A DNA stretch of 9,262 bases, taken from the NCBI GenBank assembly GCA_903928275.1, contig CAIYQJ010000417.1:1-9262 (forward strand), given 5' to 3'. Under the pieces are notes generated by a model, which was not told the origin of the DNA, made no database searches, and saw nothing but the letters and a program-made list of their open reading frames with translations. The translations under genes and the position numbers were made by a program. Below are positions 1-6,645 of the stretch, one piece after another. Each line of letters starts with the position of its first letter. Positions within the stretch are counted from its first letter, which is position 1. Origin of the DNA: an uncultured Chloroflexota bacterium (GTDB lineage Bacteria; Chloroflexota; Limnocylindria; Limnocylindrales; CSP1-4).

Positions 1-245
1 CCGCCCCGGGCCGCCCGCTCGACCGCCGGCCCGATGTCGTGCGCGCCGCCGATCCCGATGCCGGGCCGCTCCTCGAGGAAGGCCCGAGCCTCGTCGGTCT
101 CGTCGAGGCCGCGCGCCACGAGGACCGGGTCGGACGACGGCTCGAGCGCCTCGGCCATGCGTCGGCTCGGCGGGAACCCGGTGGCCTCGGCGAGCCGCGC
201 ACGGACCGCGGGGAACTCGAGCAGCGCGATCGACTTCGCGTCCAT
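1..245 (-). CDS. mutS2: MutS2 family protein, N-terminal part (cut by window edge)
   Basis: Partial gene running off the left edge; 81 complete codons are visible. I translated it by hand from an ATG at 245-243. The protein begins MDAKSIALLEFPAVRARLAE and continues with an acidic, Leu-rich helix set and a segment reading GGAHDIGPAVERAARGG. This matches the start of the MutS2 family, where a 'LEF..i...L' helix is followed by 'L.P..d...v...L.et.eA' and 'lgg..DI...l.rA..gg'. MutS2 proteins are ATPases of about 780 residues, with a MutS-like core and a C-terminal Smr nuclease domain. They are linked to suppressing recombination and, in Bacillus, to rescue of collided ribosomes. The ATPase and Smr regions are outside the window, so completeness cannot be judged. 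The gene starts 10 bases after the mpg stop, with no clear ribosome binding site, so translation is probably coupled. cvpA and mutS2 downstream of pheT is a known Bacillus order, which supports the call. Confidence 0.85.
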   Translation of the reverse strand, partial: MDAKSIALLEFPAVRARLAEATGFPPSRRMAEALEPSSDPVLVARGLDETDEARAFLEERPGIGIGGAHDIGPAVERAARG

Positions 246-255
246 CAGCGGCGGG

Positions 256-987
256 TCAGCGGTCTGCCGCGGGCGCTCGCCGCGGGCGCGACACGGCGTC
301 ACTCTCGGGCAGCCAGAACCGCCACGGGAGCGTGTCCCACGGGGGCGCGGCATAGCCGATCCCGACCCGCGGGCCAGCGGCGACGACCGGCTCGTCGCGA
401 TCGGCGCCATCCCGGGAGGCGCGGTCCGGCGGGGCGCCGAGCCGGAGCGGCGACGCGACGTCGCAGAGGTCGGCCCCGCCGTCCTCCATCCCCACCGAGA
501 AGGCCGCTGCGACCAGGGCCGGGCCCGATGCGAGCGCCCACGGGTCCATGCTGTCGATGCGATGGCGCTCGGCGAGGACGCGGGCCGGGTCGCCGGACCG
601 CCCGCCGGCGGTCGCCGCGGCGAACCGGGCCGAACGCATCGTCTCGATCGATGCGACGGCCTCCACCGCGCGGACGAGCACGGCCGAGGGCTCGCCGGCC
701 GGGCCGGTCACGACGTTCAGGCAGCGGTGCATCCCGTAGACACGATAGACGTAAGCGCGGCCGGGCGGGCCGTACATCGCGGCGTTCCGGCCCGTGCGTC
801 CGAACCGCGCGTGCGACGCGGCGTCGTCCTCGCCGCCGTAGGCCTCCACCTCGACGATGCGTCCGATCCGGACACCGTCCGCGTCCACGCGCACGAGCGA
901 GGCGCCGAGGAGCGCGCGGGCCGCCAGGACCACGGACCCCGCGAGCAGCCGTCGCGCGAACGGCCGCGGCAGATCGTCGGCCGTGAT
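256..987 (-). CDS. mpg: 3-methyladenine DNA glycosylase (AAG/MPG family)
   Basis: Base-excision repair glycosylase that removes alkylated purines (3-methyladenine, hypoxanthine) from DNA. The family signature is clear: VEVEAYGGEDDAASH carries the catalytic Glu (second E), the base-stacking Tyr two residues later and the His nine residues after that, as in human AAG E125, Y127 and H136. It is followed by RTGRNAAMYGPPGRAYVYR and by YGMHRCLNVV. The C-terminal PRVGIGYAAP and PWRFWLPES are also typical. The usual 'GPGkL' motif reads GPALV here, a variant. The start is uncertain. Conserved N-terminal residues DLPRPFARRLLAG lie upstream of the first in-frame GTG (933-931), and no ATG, GTG or TTG lies between them and the cvpA stop. 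Candidates are ATC at 987-985, preceded by GAGG with a 6-base gap (243 aa, used here), CTG at 999-997 overlapping the cvpA stop as CTGA (247 aa), or GTG at 933 (225 aa, truncating the family N-terminus). The reading frame stays open to an ATG at 1260, but that part is a shadow of cvpA. Confidence 0.9.
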   Translation of the reverse strand: MTADDLPRPFARRLLAGSVVLAARALLGASLVRVDADGVRIGRIVEVEAYGGEDDAASHARFGRTGRNAAMYGPPGRAYVYRVYGMHRCLNVVTGPAGEPSAVLVRAVEAVASIETMRSARFAAATAGGRSGDPARVLAERHRIDSMDPWALASGPALVAAAFSVGMEDGGADLCDVASPLRLGAPPDRASRDGADRDEPVVAAGPRVGIGYAAPPWDTLPWRFWLPESDAVSRPRRAPAADR

Positions 988-995
988 GGGGGCCC

Positions 996-1568
996 TCAGC
1001 GGGCGAACTGATGACGGAGCGTCACGGGGACGAGCGGCCCACTGAGGCCGATGAAGATCGGGATCAGGGTGTCGATGTAGAACGTGCCGACGGCGGACCG
1101 GGAGATGGCGTCCCAGGCGTCCCGGAGGAAGAGGACCTCCGACGCGACGTATCGCGCGGTCGGGAGTCCGAAGTAGGAGGCGAGGATGATGATGGCGATG
1201 CCGATGAGAAGCAGCGCCTGGACGACTCCGAGCAGCCCGCCGAGGATCTCGTCGATCCACTCAGCGTCCTCGACGACGGGCGCGCGACGGTAGAACCCCT
1301 GGATGATGATCGTGGAGAGGATCGCCAGGACGATGAAGAGGCCACCGAAGGCGAGCATCGTCACGTAGCCGGGCGGGAACTGCGTCCAGTTCGCGGCGAG
1401 CATGTCGCCCAGCGGCTCCCGGAGGTAGGCGGCGAGGAAGAACGCCACCATGATCGAAGCGATGCCGAGCAGCCGTCGCACGATCCCCTGGACGGCCCCG
1501 AGCAGGAAGCCCACGGCCACGGCGACGAAGAACAGCAGATCGAAGAGCGCGATCCCGTAGACGGTCAC
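996..1568 (-). CDS. cvpA: CvpA family membrane protein
   Basis: A 190-residue integral membrane protein of the CvpA (colicin V production) family. The hydrophobic segments are at about residues 5-27, 32-48, 67-91 and 107-132, with a further hydrophobic patch near 165-183 (DTLIPIFIGLSGPLVP). This fits the family's four-helix N-terminal unit and less conserved C-terminus. The opening pattern, a hydrophobic helix with FDLLFF followed by GAVQGIVRRLLGIAS, is the characteristic 'D......g...G...G..r.l' of CvpA. The molecular function is not settled in any organism; it has been tied to colicin V export, purine synthesis locus expression and envelope stress. The start is GTG at 1568-1566, with a strong GGAGG at 1578-1574 five bases upstream. 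A separate promoter may lie at 1618-1626. The gene sits between pheT and mpg/mutS2, as in Bacillus, where cvpA lies between pheT and mutS2. Confidence 0.85.
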   Translation of the reverse strand: MTVYGIALFDLLFFVAVAVGFLLGAVQGIVRRLLGIASIMVAFFLAAYLREPLGDMLAANWTQFPPGYVTMLAFGGLFIVLAILSTIIIQGFYRRAPVVEDAEWIDEILGGLLGVVQALLLIGIAIIILASYFGLPTARYVASEVLFLRDAWDAISRSAVGTFYIDTLIPIFIGLSGPLVPVTLRHQFAR

Positions 1569-1617
1569 CCGTTCCTCCGTCGGCGGTGCGGCGCTTCGCG
1601 CGCGCCCGATGAGACCG

Positions 1618-1626
1618 AGGATAGCA
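1618..1626 (-). promoter_or_regulatory. Possible extended -10 promoter for cvpA
   Basis: In the 96-base pheT-cvpA gap the minus strand reads TGCTATCCT, an extended -10 form (TG, one base, then a hexamer close to TATAAT). It stands out in a very GC-rich background. I see no good -35 hexamer, as is usual for extended -10 promoters. It would start an RNA about 45 bases before the cvpA GTG and separate the cvpA-mpg-mutS2 block from pheST. This is an inference from the motif alone. Confidence 0.35.
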
Positions 1627-1664
1627 TCCGGCGATCGGCACGGAGGCTGCCGCGGACGGGAAGG

Positions 1665-4202
1665 TCAGGTACGCAGCCGCGCACCGAGGTCGACGCTGAG
1701 GCCGTCGGTGACGGACCGCACCACGGCATCCACCTCGTCGTCGGTGAGGGTGCGGTCGGGGGCCTGGAGGACCAGGCGGATCGCGAGGCTCTTCTCGTCG
1801 GTAGCGAGCGGCGCTCCACGGTAGACGTCGAAGAGGCGCAGGTCGCGGAGGAGCTCGCCGGCGGCCCGGCTCGCCGTGGACGCGACGACCCCCGCCGGGA
1901 CGTCCTCGCGGACGACGACGGCGAGGTCGCGCTCGACCGACGGAACGCGGGAGAGCGGGCGGGCCATCGGCGCGGCCAGCGTCCCACCGCCGAGGCCGAC
2001 GATCGCGACCTCCGCAGCGAGGACGCGCACGGCCCGAAGGTCCCACGCCGCGAGGACGTCGGGGTGGAGCTCGGCGACGTGGCCGACGACGGCGATCGCG
2101 CCTGGCCGCGTCACGAACCCGGGCGCGGCAGGACCACCGGTGTCGCCGATCGTCGCCGTCACGGCCGCGGCGCGACCCGGGTGGAACGGCGCGCCTCGTT
2201 GGTCAGGCACGAAGGACGGGGCGCGGAGAGACAGGCGCTCGGCCACGAGCTCGAGGATCGCCTTCGCATCGTCGAGGTCATACGGGCGCTCGACACGGCT
2301 CCACGCGGCCGGATCGGCGGCGCCGCCGAGGACGAACGCGAGGCGCCACCACTCGCGCGGCCCGTCGGTGTCCTTCGCGTAGCCCTTCCCGACCTCGAAG
2401 ATGGCCACGCGCGACCGGCCGTGGCGCTCGTTCGTGGCGAGCACGTCCAGCAGGCTCGGCACCACGTGCTGGCGCAGGACCGAGTGCTGCGCGGCGAGCG
2501 GGTTGCGCACGGTGACGACGGGACCGCCCGAACGGACCTCCACGGACGGCAGGTCGCCGTCGTCGGGCCACGCGAGCTGGTCGAGCGACGCGGGCGCCAC
2601 GAGGGCATGGGTGACGACCTCGACGAGCCCGGCCCCGACGAGGACCTCGCGCACGGCATCGCGCACGGCGAGGGGCGAGGGCCGGTATGCCGGCATCTGC
2701 GTCTCCGGACGACGCGCCGGCACCGTCTCGTAGCCGCGGACGCGTGCGATCTCCTCGATGATGTCGGCCTCAATCTCGATGTCGCGCCGCCACGTGGGGA
2801 CGAGCGCGACTCGCGCGTCGCCGCCATCCACGGAGACCGCGAGCGGATCGTCGCCCGCTGCGACCGGGATGACCGCGGCTGCGGGGGCGGGCTCGGTCTC
2901 GATCCCGACCCGGGCCAGGAGGAGGGCCTGCTCGTCCGCGCTCAGGGAGGTCCCGAGCAGGCGGTCGACGCGCGCCGGCCGGAAGGCGACGCGTGACGGG
3001 CCGGGCTCGACGGGATCGGTGTCCACGCGGCCGCGAAGTACCCGACCCCCCGCCCACGCCGCGACGAGTCCCGCGACGCGGTCCGCGCCGATCCGCGCGG
3101 TCGGCACGTCCTGCCCCTTCTCGAACCGCTGGCTCGCCTCGGACCGCAGCGCATACCTCTGCCCCGTGCGCCGGATGCTCACCGGGTCGAAGATCGCCGA
3201 CTCGATGACGACCTCGGTCGTAGCGTCGGTGACCTCGGACGCGGCGCCGCCCATGACGCCGGCGATCGCGAGGGGCCCGCGCGGGTCCGCGATGACCAGC
3301 GTCTCCGCGTCCAGCTCCCGCACGACGTGATCCAGCGTCTCGAGGCGCTCGCCGGCACGCGCCCGCCGAACGACGATCGTGGCGTCGTGGATCGCCGACG
3401 CGTCGAACGCGTGCGTGGGCTTGCCCGTCTCGAGCATGACGTAGTTCGTCGCGTCCACGACATTGCTCACCGGGCGCATCCCGGCGGCCCGCAGGCGCAT
3501 CTGGACGCGGTCGGGCGAGGGGCCGCCCGTGACGCCGCTCACGATGCGGCCGACGAACCGGGTGCAGAGCGCCGGCTCCTCGACCACGACACGAAGGCGA
3601 TCGGCGACCCCCGGGTCGACCTCCGCCAGCTCGACGGTCGGCACCCGGAGCGGTGCGCCGGTCGCCGCCGCCACCTCGCGCGCGAGCCCGATGAGGCTGA
3701 GCGCGTCGCCGCGGTTGGGCTTGACGTCCACGTCGAGCACGACGTCGCCATAGAGCTCGGACAGGTCGGCGCCGAGCGGCGTGTCGGCCGGCAGGATGAG
3801 GATGCCGTCGGCGTCGGTCGTCAGCTCGAGCTCGTCCCCCGAGCAGAGCATCCCCTCCGACGCGATCCCCATCTTCTCGGTCCGCTCGATCCGCCGGTCG
3901 CCGGGGAGGATGGCCCCGGGAAGCGCGACGGGCACGCGCTGGCCGGGCGCGATGTTCGTGGCACCGCACACGATGTGGAGCGGCTCGCCGGACCCCACGG
4001 TGACGGTCGTGAGCGAGAGCCGATCCGCGCGCGGGTGCCGCTCCACCGTGAGGAGCTCGCCGACGACCACGGAACGCCAGGCCGCGCCCCAGCGCTCGAT
4101 GCCCTTGACCTCCATGCCGAGGAGCGTGAGCCGCTCGGCGAGCGCCTCGGGCGCGAGGTCCACGTCGACGAAGTCGCGGAGCCAGGAGAGCGGCACTCTC
4201 AT
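1665..4202 (-). CDS. pheT: Phenylalanyl-tRNA synthetase beta subunit
   Basis: Beta subunit of the cytoplasmic (alpha-beta)2 enzyme that charges tRNA-Phe; it carries tRNA-binding and editing domains. It has 845 residues, against 795 in E. coli. Domains in order: N-terminal MRVPLSWLRDFVD and an OB-fold tRNA-binding domain (about 39-150, with HPRADRLS and GMLCSGDELEL); the B3/4 editing domain (about 212-375, with VSNVVDATNYVMLETGKPTHAFD and RSEASQRFEKG); the B5 domain (about 400-475, ending PTWRRDIEIEADIIEEIARVRGYE); the catalytic-like core (about 490-735); and a C-terminal ferredoxin-fold anticodon-binding domain (about 748-845, with SRVPSVERDLAVVV). The extra length sits in loops, including an Ala/Pro-rich stretch near 438-460 and a Gly/Pro segment near 686-701. 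The start is ATG at 4202-4200, overlapping the pheS stop as ATGA, which argues for coupled translation and equal subunit output. The longer open frame up to 4436 lies inside pheS and is not used. Confidence 0.97.
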   Translation of the reverse strand: MRVPLSWLRDFVDVDLAPEALAERLTLLGMEVKGIERWGAAWRSVVVGELLTVERHPRADRLSLTTVTVGSGEPLHIVCGATNIAPGQRVPVALPGAILPGDRRIERTEKMGIASEGMLCSGDELELTTDADGILILPADTPLGADLSELYGDVVLDVDVKPNRGDALSLIGLAREVAAATGAPLRVPTVELAEVDPGVADRLRVVVEEPALCTRFVGRIVSGVTGGPSPDRVQMRLRAAGMRPVSNVVDATNYVMLETGKPTHAFDASAIHDATIVVRRARAGERLETLDHVVRELDAETLVIADPRGPLAIAGVMGGAASEVTDATTEVVIESAIFDPVSIRRTGQRYALRSEASQRFEKGQDVPTARIGADRVAGLVAAWAGGRVLRGRVDTDPVEPGPSRVAFRPARVDRLLGTSLSADEQALLLARVGIETEPAPAAAVIPVAAGDDPLAVSVDGGDARVALVPTWRRDIEIEADIIEEIARVRGYETVPARRPETQMPAYRPSPLAVRDAVREVLVGAGLVEVVTHALVAPASLDQLAWPDDGDLPSVEVRSGGPVVTVRNPLAAQHSVLRQHVVPSLLDVLATNERHGRSRVAIFEVGKGYAKDTDGPREWWRLAFVLGGAADPAAWSRVERPYDLDDAKAILELVAERLSLRAPSFVPDQRGAPFHPGRAAAVTATIGDTGGPAAPGFVTRPGAIAVVGHVAELHPDVLAAWDLRAVRVLAAEVAIVGLGGGTLAAPMARPLSRVPSVERDLAVVVREDVPAGVVASTASRAAGELLRDLRLFDVYRGAPLATDEKSLAIRLVLQAPDRTLTDDEVDAVVRSVTDGLSVDLGARLRT

Positions 4203-5239
4203 CGGAACTGCTCCAGGAACCGCAGATCGTTCTCCATGAAGAGGCGCAGGTCGTGCACCCCATGGCGGAGCATGGCGATCCGCTCCACGCCCATGCCGAA
4301 CGCGAAGCCCTGGTAGCGCTCGGGGTCGATCCCGCCGTAGCGGAGGACGACGGGATGCACCATGCCGGCCCCGAGGATCGTCATCCAGCCGGTCCGACCG
4401 CAGGCCGGGCAGCCGCCGCCGTCGCAGACGACACACTCCACGTCGAACGCGACCGAGGGCTCGGTGAACGGGTAGTAGCCCGGGCGGAACCGCGTCGCCC
4501 GTGCCGCTCCGAACAGCGCGTGGGCGAACTCGTCGAGGAGGCCGCGCAGGTCGGCGAGGCTCGTCCCCTCGTCGACCATGAGTCCCTCCACCTGGAAGAA
4601 CTCGAACGCGTGGCTCGCGTCCACCGCTTCGTAGCGGAAGCAGCGTCCCGGCAGGAGCGCACGGATCGGCGGCCGTGTCTCCCGCATCACGCGGATCTGG
4701 CCGGGCGACGTGTGCGTCCGCAGCAGGTGATCGTCGATGTCGACATAGAGGGTGGCCCAGAGGTCCCGGGCCGGATGGTCCGCCGGGATGTTGAGCATCT
4801 GGAAGTTCGTGACGTCGTCCTCGATCTCCGGACCCTCGTGGACGACGAACCCGAACCGGCCGAACACCTCGTCGATGGCCGCGACCGTCTCGGCGATCGG
4901 GTGCCGCGAGCCACGTGCGACCCGCCGGCCCGGCGTGGTCACGTCGACCGTCTCGGCGGCCAGTCGCGACTCGAGCTCGGCCGCGCGGAGCGCCTCGTCG
5001 CGCACGACGGCGGCGGCTTCGACGGCCCCGCGGACGTCGTTCGCGACGGCTCCGATGCGGGGGCGGTCGGCCGCGTCCAGGCCGGCGATGCCCCGCAGGA
5101 TCTCCGTGATGGCGCCCTTCCGGCCGAGGAAGGAGACGTGGACCTGCTCGAGCGCTGCCGCATCCGCGGCACCCTCGACGGCGACGAGCGCGTCGGCGCG
5201 CAGCCGTTCGAGCTGGGCCGTCATCGTCTCGAGATCCAC
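4199..5239 (-). CDS. pheS: Phenylalanyl-tRNA synthetase alpha subunit
   Basis: Catalytic alpha subunit of PheRS, a class II synthetase that activates Phe and transfers it to tRNA-Phe with PheT. It has 346 residues, against 327 in E. coli. The N-terminal coiled coil (about 5-100) carries the conserved FLGRKGAITEILR. The catalytic core has HPARD (155-159), LLRTHTSPGQIR (172-183), motif 2 RCFRYEAVDASHAFEFFQVEG (199-219), FRPGYYPFTEPSVAFDVEC (251-269) and motif 3 GFAFGMGVERIAML (311-324), where the Ala of FAFG lines the amino-acid pocket. Four Cys (269, 272, 277, 280) form a CxxC-x4-CxxC knuckle, a possible metal site. The start is GTG at 5239-5237, because GGAGGA at 5254-5249 lies 9 bases upstream; an in-frame ATG at 5224 is 24 bases from that site. 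The frame is open further upstream to 5416, but that part covers an intergenic hairpin region and the rplT end. Confidence 0.96.
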   Translation of the reverse strand: MDLETMTAQLERLRADALVAVEGAADAAALEQVHVSFLGRKGAITEILRGIAGLDAADRPRIGAVANDVRGAVEAAAVVRDEALRAAELESRLAAETVDVTTPGRRVARGSRHPIAETVAAIDEVFGRFGFVVHEGPEIEDDVTNFQMLNIPADHPARDLWATLYVDIDDHLLRTHTSPGQIRVMRETRPPIRALLPGRCFRYEAVDASHAFEFFQVEGLMVDEGTSLADLRGLLDEFAHALFGAARATRFRPGYYPFTEPSVAFDVECVVCDGGGCPACGRTGWMTILGAGMVHPVVLRYGGIDPERYQGFAFGMGVERIAMLRHGVHDLRLFMENDLRFLEQFR

Positions 5240-5288
5240 CGTCGTCGCTCCTCCGTGGGTCGCTTCACCCGTCCCGCCGGGAACGGAG

Positions 5289-5320
5289 AACCCTCGCCGG
5301 CCGCTGGCGGGGCGAGGGCT
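5289..5320 (-). terminator. Hairpin before pheS (attenuator- or terminator-like)
   Basis: On the minus strand AGCCCTCGCC (5320-5311) pairs with GGCGAGGGTT (5298-5289) to give a 10-bp stem with one G-U pair and a 12-base loop that can form a small inner GCC/GGC stem. It is followed by TCTCCGTTCCC, which is not a U-tract, so strong intrinsic termination is doubtful. It lies 50 bases before the pheS start. In E. coli this spot holds the pheM leader peptide and attenuator. I find no Phe-rich leader peptide and no T-box here. A partial terminator, a processing site or a pause site are all possible. Confidence 0.45.
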
Positions 5321-5335
5321 CGTGCGCGGGTGCGG

Positions 5336-5354
5336 GGGGCCCGGTCCGGGCCCC
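5336..5354 (-). repeat. Perfect GC palindrome just after rplT
   Basis: A 19-base perfect inverted repeat centred on 5345 (arms GGGGCCCGG and CCGGGCCCC around a single base), lying 3 bases after the rplT stop codon. In RNA it would fold as an 8-bp stem with a 3-base loop. No U-tract follows. With the next hairpin (5289-5320) it forms a tandem structured spacer between rplT and pheS, possibly tuning read-through or protecting upstream mRNA from 3' exonucleases. Confidence 0.5.
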
Positions 5355-5357
5355 GGG

Positions 5358-5708
5358 TCAGGCGCTCTTCGCCGCCTCCACGATCTTGCCGAACGTGGCG
5401 GCGTCGCGGACCGCAAGGTCCGCGAGGATCTTGCGGTCGATCACGATGTCGGCCCGCTTCAGCCCGGCGATCAGCTTGCTGTAGGCGAGGCCGTTCTGGC
5501 GGGCGCCGGCGTTGATGCGGACGATCCACAGCTCGCGCATCTTGCGCTTGCGCTGCTTCCGGTCGCGCGTGGCGTACGCCATCGCGTGGAGCAGGGCTTC
5601 GCGCGCCGGCTTGATGAGCGTGGAGCGTGTGCCGCGACGACCCTCCGCATCCTGCAGGAGTCGCTTGTGTCGCTTGTGGGACGTGACGCCCCGCTTGACG
5701 CGTGCCAT
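5358..5708 (-). CDS. rplT: 50S ribosomal protein L20 (bL20)
   Basis: Early-assembling large-subunit protein that binds 23S rRNA. Its 116 residues are close to the usual 115-120. The protein begins MARVKRGVTSHKRHKRLL and continues with the very basic long helix (KPAREALLHAMAYATRDRKQRKRKMRELWI) and the globular domain (RINAGARQNGLAYSKLIAGL, then DRKILADLAVRD). All of these are diagnostic. The start is ATG at 5708-5706, with AGGAG about 12 bases upstream, overlapping the rpmI stop (TAG at 5726-5724). In E. coli and Bacillus, L20 represses its own operon by binding leader or operator RNA. The leader before infC is where such a site would be expected, but I cannot identify an L20 site by eye. Confidence 0.98.
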   Translation of the reverse strand: MARVKRGVTSHKRHKRLLQDAEGRRGTRSTLIKPAREALLHAMAYATRDRKQRKRKMRELWIVRINAGARQNGLAYSKLIAGLKRADIVIDRKILADLAVRDAATFGKIVEAAKSA

Positions 5709-5723
5709 GGGTTGCCGCTGCTC

Positions 5724-5921
5724 CTAGAGGTACGGGAGGAGTCGGCGGACCTGCTCGCGGTGCTCGGGGCCGATGATGGCCTTCCCCGCGTAGCGCCGGG
5801 TCCGGCGCGAGCTCTTGATCTCGAGGTGGTGACCGCGCCAGGACAGCACCCGGAACGGCTTGCCGCTCCCGGTCTTGCCGATGCGCTTCTGCGCGGCCTT
5901 GTGGCTCTTCATCTTGGGCAC
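5724..5921 (-). CDS. rpmI: 50S ribosomal protein L35 (bL35)
   Basis: Small basic large-subunit protein of 65 residues, the typical length. After a GTG start (5921-5919) it reads PKMKSHKAAQKRIGKTGSGK, the bL35 signature, followed by the basic segment SSRRTRRYAGKAIIGPEH and the C-terminal VRRLLPY. The GAGG ribosome binding site overlaps the infC stop (TGAGG), with only 7 bases between the genes, so translation is probably coupled to infC. The order infC-rpmI-rplT is nearly universal in bacteria. Confidence 0.98.
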   Translation of the reverse strand: MPKMKSHKAAQKRIGKTGSGKPFRVLSWRGHHLEIKSSRRTRRYAGKAIIGPEHREQVRRLLPYL

Positions 5922-5928
5922 GCTGGCC

Positions 5929-6606
5929 TCACTCTCCGGTGGGTGCCGGGGCCGCCGGGGCGGCCGTCGCGGCCGTCGCCGCGACCGGCGTCTCTTCGGT
6001 GGTCGTCGCGGGAGCGGCTGCCGGCTGACCGGGCGCCGCCTCGCGCATCTTGGGCTTGTGACTCGACGCGATGATGATGTGCATGGCCCGCCCCTCGAGG
6101 AGCGGCGCCCTCTCGAGGACCCCGTGGTCCTTCACCCGGTCCGTGAACTTGGCAAGGAGGTTCCGGCCGATCTCCGGGTGCGTGAGCTCTCGCCCGCGGA
6201 ACTGGACCGTCACCTTGATGCGGTCGCCTTCCTCGAGGAACTGGACCGCCCGGTTGACCTTCGTGTCGAAGTCGCCGATCCCGATCTTGGGCTTGAGCCT
6301 GATCTCCTTGAATTCGACGGAGCGCGACCGGCGCTTCGCCTCCTTCTCGCGCTTGGCGAGCTCGTACTTGTACTGGCCGAAGTCGAGGAGCTTCACGACC
6401 GGCGGCGACGCCGTGGGCGCGACCTCCACGAGGTCATAGCCGCGTTCCTGCGCCAGCCGGAGGGCCTCGCCCGTGGGCAGGACCCCGAGCTGAGCACCGT
6501 CCTCGTCCACGACCCGCACCTGCGGGACCCGGATCATGTGGTTGATACGCAGGTCTCGGCTGATGTTTCGACCCCTTCGCACGTGCTCTGCGGGCGACAG
6601 AACCAT
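5929..6606 (-). CDS. infC: Translation initiation factor IF-3
   Basis: IF3 binds the 30S subunit, keeps it apart from 50S and checks start-codon pairing. The N-domain (RINHMIRVPQVRVVDEDGAQ, then LRLAQERGYDLVEVAPTASP), the linker (KLLDFGQYKYELAKREKEA) and the C-domain (KEIRLKPKIGIGDFDTKVNRA, VTVQFRGRELTHPEIG) are all present. An extra C-terminal tail of about 36 Ala/Pro/Thr-rich residues follows KPKMRE, beyond the usual end. The coordinates use the outermost ATG (6606-6604; 225 aa), but that ATG has no clear ribosome binding site and lies inside a predicted leader stem-loop. The more likely start is ATC at 6564-6562 (211 aa), preceded by AAGGGG at 6577-6572 with a 7-base gap. It puts the N-terminus at ISRDLRIN, matching the Bacillus-type ISKD.IIN start, and infC genes are known for AUU or other rare starts used in autoregulation. 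Confidence 0.96.
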   Translation of the reverse strand: MVLSPAEHVRRGRNISRDLRINHMIRVPQVRVVDEDGAQLGVLPTGEALRLAQERGYDLVEVAPTASPPVVKLLDFGQYKYELAKREKEAKRRSRSVEFKEIRLKPKIGIGDFDTKVNRAVQFLEEGDRIKVTVQFRGRELTHPEIGRNLLAKFTDRVKDHGVLERAPLLEGRAMHIIIASSHKPKMREAAPGQPAAAPATTTEETPVAATAATAAPAAPAPTGE

Positions 6607-6642
6607 GACCGGGCATGCCCACGCCCGGCCCTCGGCGCCCGC
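6590..6642 (-). promoter_or_regulatory. Structured infC leader (nested hairpin)
   Basis: On the minus strand GCGGGCG (6642-6636) is a perfect complement of CGCCCGC (6596-6590). Inside it CCGGGC (6628-6623) pairs with GCCCGG (6614-6609) around an 8-base loop. Together they form a nested stem-loop starting almost at the predicted transcription start and ending about 25 bases before the likely ATC start. The ATG at 6606 falls inside the folded part. The infC leader is where L20 acts in Bacillus, and IF3 itself controls infC in E. coli. This structure could serve either, but no binding site is shown. Confidence 0.4.
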
Positions 6643-6645
6643 GGG

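Noticed and set aside
1590..1612. GGCGC/GCGCC inverted repeat in the cvpA leader
   Set aside because: A 5-bp stem in a very GC-rich stretch with no further support is within chance expectation.
1011..2996. A 661-codon open frame on the plus strand over pheT and cvpA
   Set aside because: It is antisense to well-matched genes and is made of Arg/Asp/Gly-rich low-complexity sequence, the usual shadow of high-GC coding DNA. The same holds for the long plus-strand frames at 3327-4316, 4253-5515, 4752-6074, 5860-6696 and 6615-8672.
4203..4436. Upstream extension of pheT to an ATG at 4436
   Set aside because: It lies fully inside pheS, is Arg/Pro-rich, and the family N-terminus begins exactly at the ATG at 4202.
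5240..5357. Possible pheM-like leader peptide before pheS
   Set aside because: No short frame with a run of Phe codons exists in this gap on the minus strand.
5240..5416. Upstream extension of pheS to 5416
   Set aside because: It covers GC hairpins and the end of rplT, reads as Pro/Arg/Gly-rich low complexity, and a good ribosome binding site points to the GTG at 5239.
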